DNA of 12,936 nt from NCBI GenBank assembly GCA_948477625.1, contig CAOLNK010000013.1, positions 1 through 12,936 on the forward strand. Reading direction: 5' to 3'. Made by a program: the position numbers and the translations under genes. The DNA is from an uncultured Candidatus Saccharibacteria bacterium. Its GTDB lineage: Bacteria > Patescibacteriota > Saccharimonadia > Saccharimonadales > Saccharimonadaceae. The notes under the pieces were generated by a model. It was not told the origin of the DNA, searched no databases, and worked only from the letters and a program-made list of their open reading frames with translations. The first letter of the stretch is position 1; every line of letters starts with the position of its first letter. Below are positions 6,510-12,936 of the stretch, piece after piece.

Positions 6510-7646
6510 ATGCGCGCATTGAAAAATTTTTTTGACTTTCCACTTAACGCGGAGATGCTTGATTCGACAGTGAAGCCTTATGACCCGGGAGCAATGGCCT
6601 TGAAATATTTGGGCATTATTAAGGATGGTATTAAGGCAGATGCTAATCAGGTGGAAGCCGTGAGAGAGGGTACTATTGCGTATTGCAAGCAAGTGGATGA
6701 CCCTGAAACGCTGAAAAGAGATTTGGTCGGTATTGAAGAAATGTGGCCAGAATTGCGTGAACGTTTCATGAAAAGTGCCAGCTTGACGCAGTTAGTACTG
6801 GATTACTTTTTAAACTCACGGTATATGCTGAGGTATTTGTGGTTGACGGGGAGGTTGCAGTTTGCCGCAGCATTGGCGATTAAGGATGGCAGGATGATTC
6901 CGGTTGCAGGTGGTACATTCTTTGAGCCTATTCCGAAAAGTGACGGCGCTTGGCTGGTAGTGACGCGGGAACCGGTGCATATCGCCAGAAGACAGACGGA
7001 CTATTGTTGTCAAACATTACTTCGGAATGCAAAATCTATCTTTGAAGTTGGTGCAGGTATGTTGCCGGCATACAGTGATTTGTATGACTATCCTTTGGGA
7101 GAGAATGGACAATGGCTGGTTGCCTGTGACTCCAATCCGAATGCATTGGGATACGCGACTTCGTTGCTCGGTACTGATTCTATGAAGAATCTTACTTACA
7201 TCTGTGGTGATGCGCGTGAGGTTGCGACCAGACCAGAATATGCTAAGAAGATGGATATTGCTCGTTTGACAGGGTTCTTATCCTACTTTCCGACATTGGA
7301 GCAGAAAATGGATGTCATGCAAAAGGTGAGTGGAACGCTGGTTTCTGGAGGTATGATTATCGTGGACCAGTGGACTATGGGGCCGTCATTGGCGAGGTCA
7401 GGTGGAACGACTTTATGGCCGTCGGGTCCGAGCAACCCCGCGCCTTTGGTGCCGTCAGCAAATCCTGAAGTTGCAATTGATGAAATGGAGCAGATTGCAA
7501 AAGTGCTTGGGTTGAAGTGCGTTTATCTGATTGACCAGTGTAACGGCAACCCAAAGTGTTTGACGCAGGTGAAAGCTGTGCCGAAGTGTGTCATGTTCTT
7601 ACTTGGCAATGACGTATCTGAAGATATGTTTGATTCTGTTTGGTAA
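6510..7646 (+). CDS. Class I SAM-dependent methyltransferase-like protein
   Basis: This 378-aa protein has an all-helical N-terminal half (about 1-170) and a Rossmann-like methyltransferase half. Visible motifs are motif I EVGAG (179-183), the acidic residue after strand 2 (CDSN, Asp207), GD at 233-234 before the third-strand helix, DIARLTG (249-255) and the strand GGMIIVDQ (280-287). These are the expected SAM-binding features. The substrate is not evident. The arrangement of a helical N-terminus before the SAM fold is loosely like nicotianamine-synthase-type aminobutyryl transferases, but I cannot see specific family motifs. AGGAGGT (6495-6501) precedes the ATG by about 8 nt. The gene is monocistronic, with its own promoter and terminator, and stands among unrelated genes, which suggests an accessory gene. 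Confidence 0.7.
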   Translation: MRALKNFFDFPLNAEMLDSTVKPYDPGAMALKYLGIIKDGIKADANQVEAVREGTIAYCKQVDDPETLKRDLVGIEEMWPELRERFMKSASLTQLVLDYFLNSRYMLRYLWLTGRLQFAAALAIKDGRMIPVAGGTFFEPIPKSDGAWLVVTREPVHIARRQTDYCCQTLLRNAKSIFEVGAGMLPAYSDLYDYPLGENGQWLVACDSNPNALGYATSLLGTDSMKNLTYICGDAREVATRPEYAKKMDIARLTGFLSYFPTLEQKMDVMQKVSGTLVSGGMIIVDQWTMGPSLARSGGTTLWPSGPSNPAPLVPSANPEVAIDEMEQIAKVLGLKCVYLIDQCNGNPKCLTQVKAVPKCVMFLLGNDVSEDMFDSVW

Positions 7647-7710
7647 GGCAGTAAGCTGTTTGTTATTTTGTCAAAATGCGTTAATAAAATGTATCGATAA
7701 TTGCACATTG

Positions 7711-7740
7711 AAAATATCCCCCAATGAGGGGGATATTTTT
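7711..7740 (+). terminator. Rho-independent terminator of the methyltransferase-like gene
   Basis: A 12-bp perfect stem (7711-7722 with 7728-7739, core ATATCCCCC/GGGGGATAT) with the loop AATGA runs into TTTTT on the plus strand. The A run on the left arm would also give a T run on the minus strand, but no minus-strand gene ends here. It lies 64 nt past the stop codon. Confidence 0.92.
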
Positions 7741-7748
7741 GTTGGAGC

Positions 7749-7778
7749 TTGACGTTGGCTAATGTCGTATGATACACT
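7749..7778 (+). promoter_or_regulatory. Promoter of the sensor/CAP unit
   Basis: TTGACG (7749-7754) and, after 18 bp, the extended -10 TGATACACT (7770-7778) sit just past the terminator. The predicted start near 7785 gives a 32-nt leader ending in AGGAGGT. Confidence 0.65.
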
Positions 7779-7816
7779 TATGCTAAGTTATATGTATATT
7801 GGAAGTAGGAGGTAAT

Positions 7817-9160
7817 GTGAGCCTTATATCAATTTTGCTAGTGACGGTGGCGATATTGTCGTTTGCTTTTGGTGTTTTGACTTTGATTGGAGCATCTAAG
7901 ACTGATCGTATGAGGTCAGCTTGGTTTTGTCTGGCAACTGCCGGATCGGCTGTATGGGCGATTTCGATTGCAGTGTTTTTGGCTTTGACGAACGATAGTA
8001 ATAGTGTGCCAATGTGGATTTACGGTATTTATATTCCACCGATGGTCATGATGGTGGGTATGCTGGGTTATGTGTCGTGGCGACAAAAAGGTGGTAAGCT
8101 ATTAACTGTCGTGAGTTTGCTTTCTATGATTGTGCTAGCATCTTTGATGGTTTATGATCATGAGTTATTGTATAGTTCTTACGCTATAAGTCATACTGGC
8201 AATACGGTTGATTTGGACGATGGGTTGTTCTATGTAATCTACATCGTTTTCTTCTTTGCGGCTGATTCAATTTTCCTATTATATTCGCTGTTTACGGTAA
8301 GGCATTCGCGCAATAAACATATCAAAAATGGCGCCTTAATATTGATGATTGGCTTTGCAATTACGGGCGCAGTAACATTGGTAGTAGACTTAGTTTTGCC
8401 ATATTTTGGAAATTATCAGTGGATTTGGGTTGGTCCGTTGTTTATTAGTGTGACAGTTGCAGGATATTTCTATGCGATTCTGAAATATCATATGATTTCA
8501 GTTGCTTCACGGTGGTTGCAAATGGCGACTTATGCAGTGGTAGGTTTGACTGGTGTTGCGATTTATATGTTATTGTTTTATATGATTTTTACGACTTTGT
8601 TTAAGATTCCAAATCCTTCAGCTTCGGTTTTAGTGCTTAACTTTTTGATGATTGTGATTGTTCTGCTTTTGATGCCAGTGGTGCGTGAAGTGAGTGCAGT
8701 GCTTCGTTCAATGATTATGGTAGGACAAGTGGATATTGCTTATGTGGTTAAGAAATTTAATAAGCTGGCTACGCGCAACGTAGATTTGCGGGAACTGGCT
8801 GGGTTTTTGGCAGATCACCTCCATTTTGCCTATATTGGATTTATTATCAATGGTAAGTTGTATGGTTCTAAATCTTTGGCGATGTCGGCAGATGAGATTT
8901 TGCAAATTACGCATATGAAATCTACTGCGCGTGGTGAGGTTTGGCAAGAGCCAAATAAATCGGTACAAAAGGTGCTGGATGAATTGGATTTGAAAGCTGT
9001 GGCAGAGCTCCGTAATGCTAAGGGTAAGGCGTTTGGGCAGATTATTGTTGGCAAACCTTTGGGTAAGTCGAGTTTCGAGTGGCGTGATTTAATCCAGCTA
9101 GAGATGATTATTAACCTCGTAGCAACAGTGATTGATTCGGAGAAACACATCCGAGCTTAG
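7817..9160 (+). CDS. 7TM sensor-type membrane protein with GAF-like C-terminus, no kinase
   Basis: This 447-aa protein is read from GTG 7817, chosen because AGGAGGT (7807-7813) sits just upstream. The in-frame TTG at 7799 would lie upstream of that Shine-Dalgarno. Seven hydrophobic helices occupy the first 230 residues, in the style of the N-terminal 7TM domain of histidine kinases. Two more follow (to about 300). A cytosolic segment of about 150 residues resembles a degenerate GAF domain, ending in the typical WRDLIQLEMIINLVATVID helix. No His box, ATP-binding HATPase domain or GGDEF is present and the protein ends after the GAF-like part, so it would be a sensor lacking its own output. It lies 28 nt upstream of the CAP gene and probably shares its transcript, which hints at a joint envelope role. 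Confidence 0.8.
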   Translation: MSLISILLVTVAILSFAFGVLTLIGASKTDRMRSAWFCLATAGSAVWAISIAVFLALTNDSNSVPMWIYGIYIPPMVMMVGMLGYVSWRQKGGKLLTVVSLLSMIVLASLMVYDHELLYSSYAISHTGNTVDLDDGLFYVIYIVFFFAADSIFLLYSLFTVRHSRNKHIKNGALILMIGFAITGAVTLVVDLVLPYFGNYQWIWVGPLFISVTVAGYFYAILKYHMISVASRWLQMATYAVVGLTGVAIYMLLFYMIFTTLFKIPNPSASVLVLNFLMIVIVLLLMPVVREVSAVLRSMIMVGQVDIAYVVKKFNKLATRNVDLRELAGFLADHLHFAYIGFIINGKLYGSKSLAMSADEILQITHMKSTARGEVWQEPNKSVQKVLDELDLKAVAELRNAKGKAFGQIIVGKPLGKSSFEWRDLIQLEMIINLVATVIDSEKHIRA

Positions 9161-9188
9161 CGAGGAGTGGAGTTGTAGGGGATAAAGT

Positions 9189-10187
9189 ATGACGGCTAAA
9201 CTTCTGCGCCAGACCAAAATGACCATTCTGTTGTCGCTGAATGCTGTGGCAATTTTGATAGTAGGAGTGATGATTTTTAGCGCGATTAACTTAAACGGCG
9301 GAATTGAGTTCCAAGTAGTGGCGGAGCGTAATGATGTGGTGGGCGGTCATTTGGAAGAATTAGGCTTGATTGACCCGGTGACGGATGAGCTGGAGGCTCC
9401 GATTGTGAGCGTTGGTGGTAATACGATTACTTTGCCAAGCAATAACAGCAGCTCGGGTGGTTCCAGCCCTTCTAGCAGCACAAGCGGTGGCGGCATTAGT
9501 GGTGGCGCGGTGCCTGCGGGCGAGTTGTGGAAAGAAGAATCGATTACGATCTATCAAACGGCAAACTTTGATATTTGTGTGGGGGGTGGGTTATCTGGTT
9601 TGGGCGATATGTATTGGCAGTCGAGTAATCAAGCGGTGATTGCGGGATTTTATAATTCAGCACGTACATGGCTGGGGTACAGCTCGGAAACTTGTCGCTA
9701 TCCATCGATTGTAGGTACTGGTACGACTACGATTACGGCTGGTACATATGATGGTAAGCGCCACGATAAATTGACAGTGACTGTGATTGCGCCGCCAGTG
9801 GAACAGTGGAAGCGTGATGTGCTGAATTTGGTGAACAAAGAACGAGCTAAGAATGGTTTAGGCGCCTTGAGTTGGGGTACGACTTGTGAAGGTGCAGCAA
9901 CGGTGCGTGCCAAGGAGTTGATGCAAGCTTATTCGCATACGCGGCCAGATGGCTCATCTTGGTCAACCGCCTGCCCGATTCCGCAGACTGGTGGTATGAG
10001 TGGGGAGAACTTAAATGCGGGCAATGCGGCAGTATCGCCAGAAACCGTAGTGGCGTCATGGATGGCGTCACCAGAGCATCGTGCTAATATATTGAACAAA
10101 GATTTCAAATATTTGTCGGTAGGATTCGTGTTTGACCCGAACTCACAATACAAGACGTACTGGTCGCAGATTTTCTCAACGTATTAG
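9189..10187 (+). CDS. Membrane-anchored CAP/SCP-domain extracellular protein
   Basis: This 332-aa protein has an N-terminal signal anchor (about 12-33), a short stalk, and a Ser/Gly/Pro low-complexity linker (about 82-112). A beta-rich Ig-like region (about 115-203) follows, then a C-terminal CAP (SCP/PR-1) domain (about 204-332). CAP hallmarks are NLVNKERAKNGL, HTRPDGSSW, GENLNAG and ASPEHRANIL. Two cysteines flank the HTRPDG motif and could form a disulfide outside the cell. Bacterial CAP proteins are secreted or surface proteins of varied, often unknown, function; some bind lipids or are proposed as proteases. The TAG stop overlaps the stop of the convergent delta'-like gene by 4 nt, leaving no room for a terminator. 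The Shine-Dalgarno is modest (AGGGGAT). Confidence 0.9.
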   Translation: MTAKLLRQTKMTILLSLNAVAILIVGVMIFSAINLNGGIEFQVVAERNDVVGGHLEELGLIDPVTDELEAPIVSVGGNTITLPSNNSSSGGSSPSSSTSGGGISGGAVPAGELWKEESITIYQTANFDICVGGGLSGLGDMYWQSSNQAVIAGFYNSARTWLGYSSETCRYPSIVGTGTTTITAGTYDGKRHDKLTVTVIAPPVEQWKRDVLNLVNKERAKNGLGALSWGTTCEGAATVRAKELMQAYSHTRPDGSSWSTACPIPQTGGMSGENLNAGNAAVSPETVVASWMASPEHRANILNKDFKYLSVGFVFDPNSQYKTYWSQIFSTY

Positions 10188-10849
10188 ATGAGGTCGGCAA
10201 CAAGATGAAGTTTGATGTGGCCATTAGCAGAGAGGTTTTTGTGTAGCGTGATGAAATTGGGGAGTTTGCTGAGGAACTTTGGGTTTTTAGTTTTGAAATA
10301 GGATTTATAAAGAAGTTCGATAGCGGTGGCCGAGATGTCTAGGGCTTGTTCGCGGGTCTTGTTTTTAGCAATTTCGGCGGCGATGGCGGGTAGATTTTGA
10401 GGATTAGCAGCAATGAGTTGCTTGGCAAAATTTATGATTTTGGCGTCAGCATTGGGAGCTTGATCTAAAACGTGTTTAATTTTGAGCGAGAAAACTTGTG
10501 AGCGGGAAAGAATGGTGGGGAGAAGCGCAGAAGGCTGTTCAGTGAGCAAGACGAAATGACAAAAAGGTTTGGGTTCTTCTAAGGTTTTAAGAAAAGCATT
10601 TTGGGCAGCTTCGTTCATAGCGTCGGCGGGAGTGATGATAAAATAACGGTCGCGGACTTCTTTGCTGCTGGACAGTGCAATAAACTCGCGAACTTGTTCA
10701 ACGGTGATGAGACTAGCCTTTTTGTCGTCGGCCGGAGTGAGGCGTAGAGCGGTAGGAAGGTCGAGCTTAGTTTCTGGTGGGACGACAAAAACTGCGCAAC
10801 TGGCGCGCTGGGCAATGGTTGGGATTTGCTCAAGGTTGTCAAAAAACAT
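10184..10849 (-). CDS. holB: DNA polymerase III delta'-like clamp-loader protein, shortened
   Basis: This 221-aa protein matches the middle of the DnaX/HolB AAA+ family. ITVEQVREFI (48-57), the ADAMNEAAQNAFLKTLEEP block (75-93) and LPTILSRSQVF (110-120, SRC-like with Ser for Cys) are characteristic. The usual N-terminal part with the nucleotide-binding P-loop and Cys4 zinc motif is absent, and the C-terminal collar is short; usual delta' proteins are about 300-340 aa. This fits a non-ATPase delta' role in the clamp loader that places the sliding clamp on primed DNA. The ATG overlaps the TAA of the upstream pseudouridine synthase gene (TAATG), so translation is coupled. A naturally reduced version is more likely than a truncation, because the start is precisely placed. 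Confidence 0.8.
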   Translation of the reverse strand: MFFDNLEQIPTIAQRASCAVFVVPPETKLDLPTALRLTPADDKKASLITVEQVREFIALSSSKEVRDRYFIITPADAMNEAAQNAFLKTLEEPKPFCHFVLLTEQPSALLPTILSRSQVFSLKIKHVLDQAPNADAKIINFAKQLIAANPQNLPAIAAEIAKNKTREQALDISATAIELLYKSYFKTKNPKFLSKLPNFITLHKNLSANGHIKLHLVADLI

Positions 10850-11733
10850 TAGGCCACCTTTGCGGTGAATTCTGGCGGGAGTTCAGCAGTGAAAATCTTA
10901 CGTTCCCCGCCATCTTGACCCGGAATGGTAATCTCTAAATCTTTGGCGTGCAAGAAAAGACGCTGGTCGGGTGTACCGTAGACCACATCGCCTACGATTG
11001 GCGTCCCTAGGTATTTGAGATGCACGCGGAGCTGGTGAGTGCGCCCGGTAGTAGGCTTGAGCTCTATTAGTGAATACTTATCATTCTGTTGGAGGACTTT
11101 ATAATAAGTTTGTGAAGATTTGCCATTTTGGTCAACTTGGAAAGTAGTGGGGCGTTTGAGGTTGCGCGCAATTGGCAAATCAATCATAGCTTCGGCGAGC
11201 TTGGGGTGGCCATCAACTACAGCATAATAGGTTTTGTGGGTTTTGCGATCCTGGAACTGCTTGCGGAGCATTTTTTGGGTAGCAGAATCTTTAGCAAGGA
11301 TAACAACGCCACTAGTATCACGATCAAGACGGTGCACTAGTAGGCCATAATCTTCGAGCGTTGGCTCGGGGCAATATTCACCTTTGGCCATACTAAGTAG
11401 ACCGGCTGGCTTATTAAGTACTAGGACATGGTCGTCTTCATAGATTACTGGTGGACGGGGAGGAAGTTTTTCGGCGGGCGGGACGTTGAGCTCGATTTTT
11501 GCATCTTTTTCAACCTTACTGTTCGGCTTGGTGGTGATGATGCCATTAACAGTAACAAAACCAGATTTGATAAAAGTTTGCAGACTAGAACGGTTGTATT
11601 CAGGATACTGCTCCACAAGAAGATGGTCAAGGCGAAATTTCTCTGGACCAGCATCTTCGGATGCAAGCTGGGTATCACCATTGATAACACGGGAGAGTTC
11701 GGGTTTGCTAAACTTTTTGCCGGTGACAATCAT
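10849..11733 (-). CDS. RluA-family rRNA pseudouridine synthase
   Basis: This 294-aa protein has an N-terminal S4 RNA-binding domain (about 33-85) and the RluA catalytic domain. The family signature HRLDRDTSG (134-142) contains the catalytic Asp137. KPAGLL (108-113) and GRTHQLRVHLKYLGTPIVGD (230-249) are also typical. It converts uridine to pseudouridine in RNA. The S4 plus RluA layout is that of RluC/RluD enzymes acting on 23S rRNA, but which site is modified cannot be read from sequence, so I give no specific symbol. It starts 3 nt after the trpS stop and its own stop overlaps the next ATG, so it is the middle gene of a tight operon. No insertion or loss is evident. Confidence 0.93.
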   Translation of the reverse strand: MIVTGKKFSKPELSRVINGDTQLASEDAGPEKFRLDHLLVEQYPEYNRSSLQTFIKSGFVTVNGIITTKPNSKVEKDAKIELNVPPAEKLPPRPPVIYEDDHVLVLNKPAGLLSMAKGEYCPEPTLEDYGLLVHRLDRDTSGVVILAKDSATQKMLRKQFQDRKTHKTYYAVVDGHPKLAEAMIDLPIARNLKRPTTFQVDQNGKSSQTYYKVLQQNDKYSLIELKPTTGRTHQLRVHLKYLGTPIVGDVVYGTPDQRLFLHAKDLEITIPGQDGGERKIFTAELPPEFTAKVA

Positions 11734-11736
11734 AGG

Positions 11737-12756
11737 TTACCTCAGATGAAATGCAGTCTGCACGGCGTGAAGTTTGATATTAGCGACTTTGTTAGCATAG
11801 GTTTCACCGGTGGCAAGGAGGTCAAAAATTTGCTCGTCGCTGATTTCAGCAAGGTGAGATTGGAAGTTTTCAAGGAAGGTTTGTACGCTACTAGCAACTT
11901 TTTGTTTAAGGTCGCCATAGCGAGCTTCTCCACTCCAAGTAGAAATCACGTCTTGCAAAGGCATATTGTTAACAAGAGCTTCGATTTGTAGAAGATTGCT
12001 AATTCCGGGCTGATTAAACATATCGTATTGGATCTTACCAACGGAATCGGTGGTAGCGGACATGATTTTCTTGGCCGCGACGGATGGAGCATCAGAGAGC
12101 ATAATTTTGCTGTTCTCGGCATGGTTGGATTTGCTCATTTTCTTTTCGGGGTTTTGTAAATCGCGGATGCGGATGCCGTCGCCAACTTGCATAAATTTGA
12201 TTTGATCTTCGGGCTTGGCGGGGATAACAAAGGTTTCACCAAAGCGGTGGTTAAAACGTTCTGCTAGACGGCGAGTTAGCTCGATATGCTGGAATTGGTC
12301 TTCGCCAACTGGAATATAGACGGCGTCGTAAAGCAGAATATCTGCGGCCATGAGCACGGGATAGTCAAAAATCCCCACGCCGACACTTTCTTTGCCTTCG
12401 CTTTTATCTTTATATTGTGTCATGCGGTTTAGTTCGCCCATAGTAGCAACACAGTTGAGAATCCAGCAAAGCTCAGAATGCGCTGGCACGCGGGATTGGC
12501 GATAAAAATGCACATTTTGGTTGATTTCTAGACCAGCGGCAAGATAATATTTGAGTGATTTGACGAGGTTCTGTCGCAGTTCTCCGTCAACCGTATCAAT
12601 AATAGAATGTAGGTCGGGTACGAAGATGTTGACGTGCGAATCGCTACTATGGGTGTTAGCTAGGCGTACCATAGGGAGTAGGGCGCCCAAAAAATTGCCG
12701 AGCGTCATTTCACTGTTTACGCGCATGCCGGTGAGAATTGTTGGTGAAGTTGTCAT
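11737..12756 (-). CDS. trpS: Tryptophan--tRNA ligase
   Basis: TrpS charges tRNA-Trp with tryptophan using ATP; it is a class Ic synthetase, normally a dimer. The 339-aa product is full length. It shows the HIGH-equivalent TLGNFLG (18-24), GEDQFQHIELTRRLAERF (151-168) and KMSKS (206-210). ATG 12756 is preferred because MTTSPTILTG aligns with family N-termini and AGGAG lies upstream. The spacing is short (2 nt), however, and an upstream in-frame TTG at 12777 exists but overlaps TTGACA-like sequence and precedes that Shine-Dalgarno. It heads the operon trpS, pseudouridine synthase, delta'-like protein. A leaderless mini-ORF containing one Trp codon lies 40 nt upstream and may regulate it. Confidence 0.95.
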   Translation of the reverse strand: MTTSPTILTGMRVNSEMTLGNFLGALLPMVRLANTHSSDSHVNIFVPDLHSIIDTVDGELRQNLVKSLKYYLAAGLEINQNVHFYRQSRVPAHSELCWILNCVATMGELNRMTQYKDKSEGKESVGVGIFDYPVLMAADILLYDAVYIPVGEDQFQHIELTRRLAERFNHRFGETFVIPAKPEDQIKFMQVGDGIRIRDLQNPEKKMSKSNHAENSKIMLSDAPSVAAKKIMSATTDSVGKIQYDMFNQPGISNLLQIEALVNNMPLQDVISTWSGEARYGDLKQKVASSVQTFLENFQSHLAEISDEQIFDLLATGETYANKVANIKLHAVQTAFHLR

Positions 12757-12796
12757 ATCTCCTCTTTTCTTTGTCAAAATAATAGTTTTCTGATTT

Positions 12797-12829
12797 TTAG
12801 GAAAGACGCCAACGGAGTTTGTATCTCAT
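12797..12829 (-). CDS. Leaderless 10-codon mini-ORF with one Trp codon before trpS
   Basis: The ATG at 12829 opens MRYKLRWRLS and ends in TAA (12797-12799). The extended -10 TGATACAAT ends exactly 6 nt before it, so the predicted +1 is the A of ATG, as for radA and the CBS gene. It has no Shine-Dalgarno of its own. A single Trp codon ahead of trpS suggests a possible tryptophan-sensing leader peptide. No terminator/antiterminator pair is visible in the 40 nt to the trpS ATG, so any control would have to act on trpS translation or mRNA stability. The ORF could be fortuitous. Confidence 0.4.
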   Translation of the reverse strand: MRYKLRWRLS

Positions 12830-12835
12830 GGGTAT

Positions 12836-12844
12836 ATTGTATCA
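12836..12844 (-). promoter_or_regulatory. Extended -10 promoter of the trpS operon
   Basis: On the minus strand TGATACAAT (12844-12836) is an extended -10 box. Six nt (ATACCC) follow before the mini-ORF ATG. No TTGACA-like box lies 17 nt upstream. The predicted mRNA carries the mini-ORF and then a spacer to trpS. Confidence 0.6.
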
Positions 12845-12881
12845 TAATCCGAATCGTTTGTTGTTAGTTATCATTCTTTCT

Positions 12882-12920
12882 CTCTACATGTCTAATACAG
12901 TACTAAGGCAGCGGAGGGAG
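12882..12920 (+). repeat. Right arm of the 39-bp perfect inverted repeat
   Basis: This is the exact reverse complement of 47-85. The contained ATG (12888) opens MSNTVLRQRRERP and stops with TAA (12927-12929), whereas the left copy continues to 23 codons. The first difference between the copies changes a Lys codon to Arg. The 37 bases between the trpS promoter and this arm show no gene, and the window ends 16 bases after it. Confidence 0.85.
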
Positions 12921-12936
12921 CGACCATAATCGCGTT

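Noticed and set aside
6510..7646. Firm assignment as nicotianamine synthase/CntL in a metallophore pathway with the DapB-like protein
   Set aside because: Only general SAM-fold motifs are visible, and no opine dehydrogenase or metal transporter is nearby.
7799..7816. TTG start at 7799 for the sensor gene
   Set aside because: It lies upstream of the AGGAGGT that must act as its ribosome site; GTG 7817 follows that site.
12757..12881. T-box riboswitch upstream of trpS
   Set aside because: The predicted leader is only about 70 nt and has no T-box core sequence or terminator/antiterminator hairpins.
47..12920. The whole window as a composite transposon bounded by inverted repeats
   Set aside because: No transposase, integrase or target-site duplication is visible, and the interior is largely core genes (ruvC, radA, trpS).

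Overview
The window reads like a compact, mostly housekeeping stretch of a Patescibacteria (CPR) genome, most probably Candidatus Saccharibacteria (TM7). This is inferred from gene style and not from a marker gene. The signs are very short intergenic spaces, a shortened DNA polymerase III delta'-like protein, a large surface protein with a fibro-slime domain and a PNTG-type tail, a 7TM sensor without a kinase, and leaderless transcription signals. TGA is used as a stop codon and Trp is TGG, so the code is standard; this argues against Absconditabacteria/Gracilibacteria (code 25).

Layout, left to right. (1) 1-85 is a GC-rich end carrying one arm of a 39-bp perfect inverted repeat; the other arm is at 12882-12920. 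(2) 109-1186 is a plus-strand unit: a strong sigma70-type promoter, a leader with a broken or frameshifted small ORF, a divergent DapB-like reductase and a rho-independent terminator. (3) 1185-3801 is a minus-strand block read CBS-domain protein, radA, ruvC. CBS and radA each have a TGnTATAAT box exactly 6 nt before the ATG, so they look leaderless. (4) 3822-4118 holds a 31-codon small gene with its own promoter, Shine-Dalgarno and terminator, plus a strong hairpin behind the next gene. (5) 4128-6302 (minus) is a 724-aa secreted, membrane-anchored fibro-slime/MucBP surface protein. (6) 6387-7740 (plus) is a monocistronic class I methyltransferase-like gene. (7) 7749-10187 (plus) is a two-gene unit: a multi-spanning 7TM/GAF-like sensor and a membrane-anchored CAP-domain protein. 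(8) 10184-12844 (minus) is a tight operon trpS, rluA-type pseudouridine synthase, delta'-like protein, preceded by a leaderless mini-ORF containing one Trp codon.

How the parts fit. RuvC and RadA are recombination and branch-migration functions. TrpS, the pseudouridine synthase and the delta'-like protein serve translation and replication. The fibro-slime protein and the sensor/CAP pair are envelope functions, plausibly relevant to an episymbiotic lifestyle. The DapB-like and methyltransferase genes look like accessory single-gene units, each with a strong promoter, a strong Shine-Dalgarno and a terminator.

The most noteworthy observations are the repeated leaderless promoter geometry, the Trp-containing mini-ORF before trpS, the small gene at 3867-3962, the end-to-end inverted repeat, the catalytically altered DapB-like protein and a 24-bp perfect palindrome inside that gene. 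I see no tRNA, rRNA, CRISPR array or transposase in the window.
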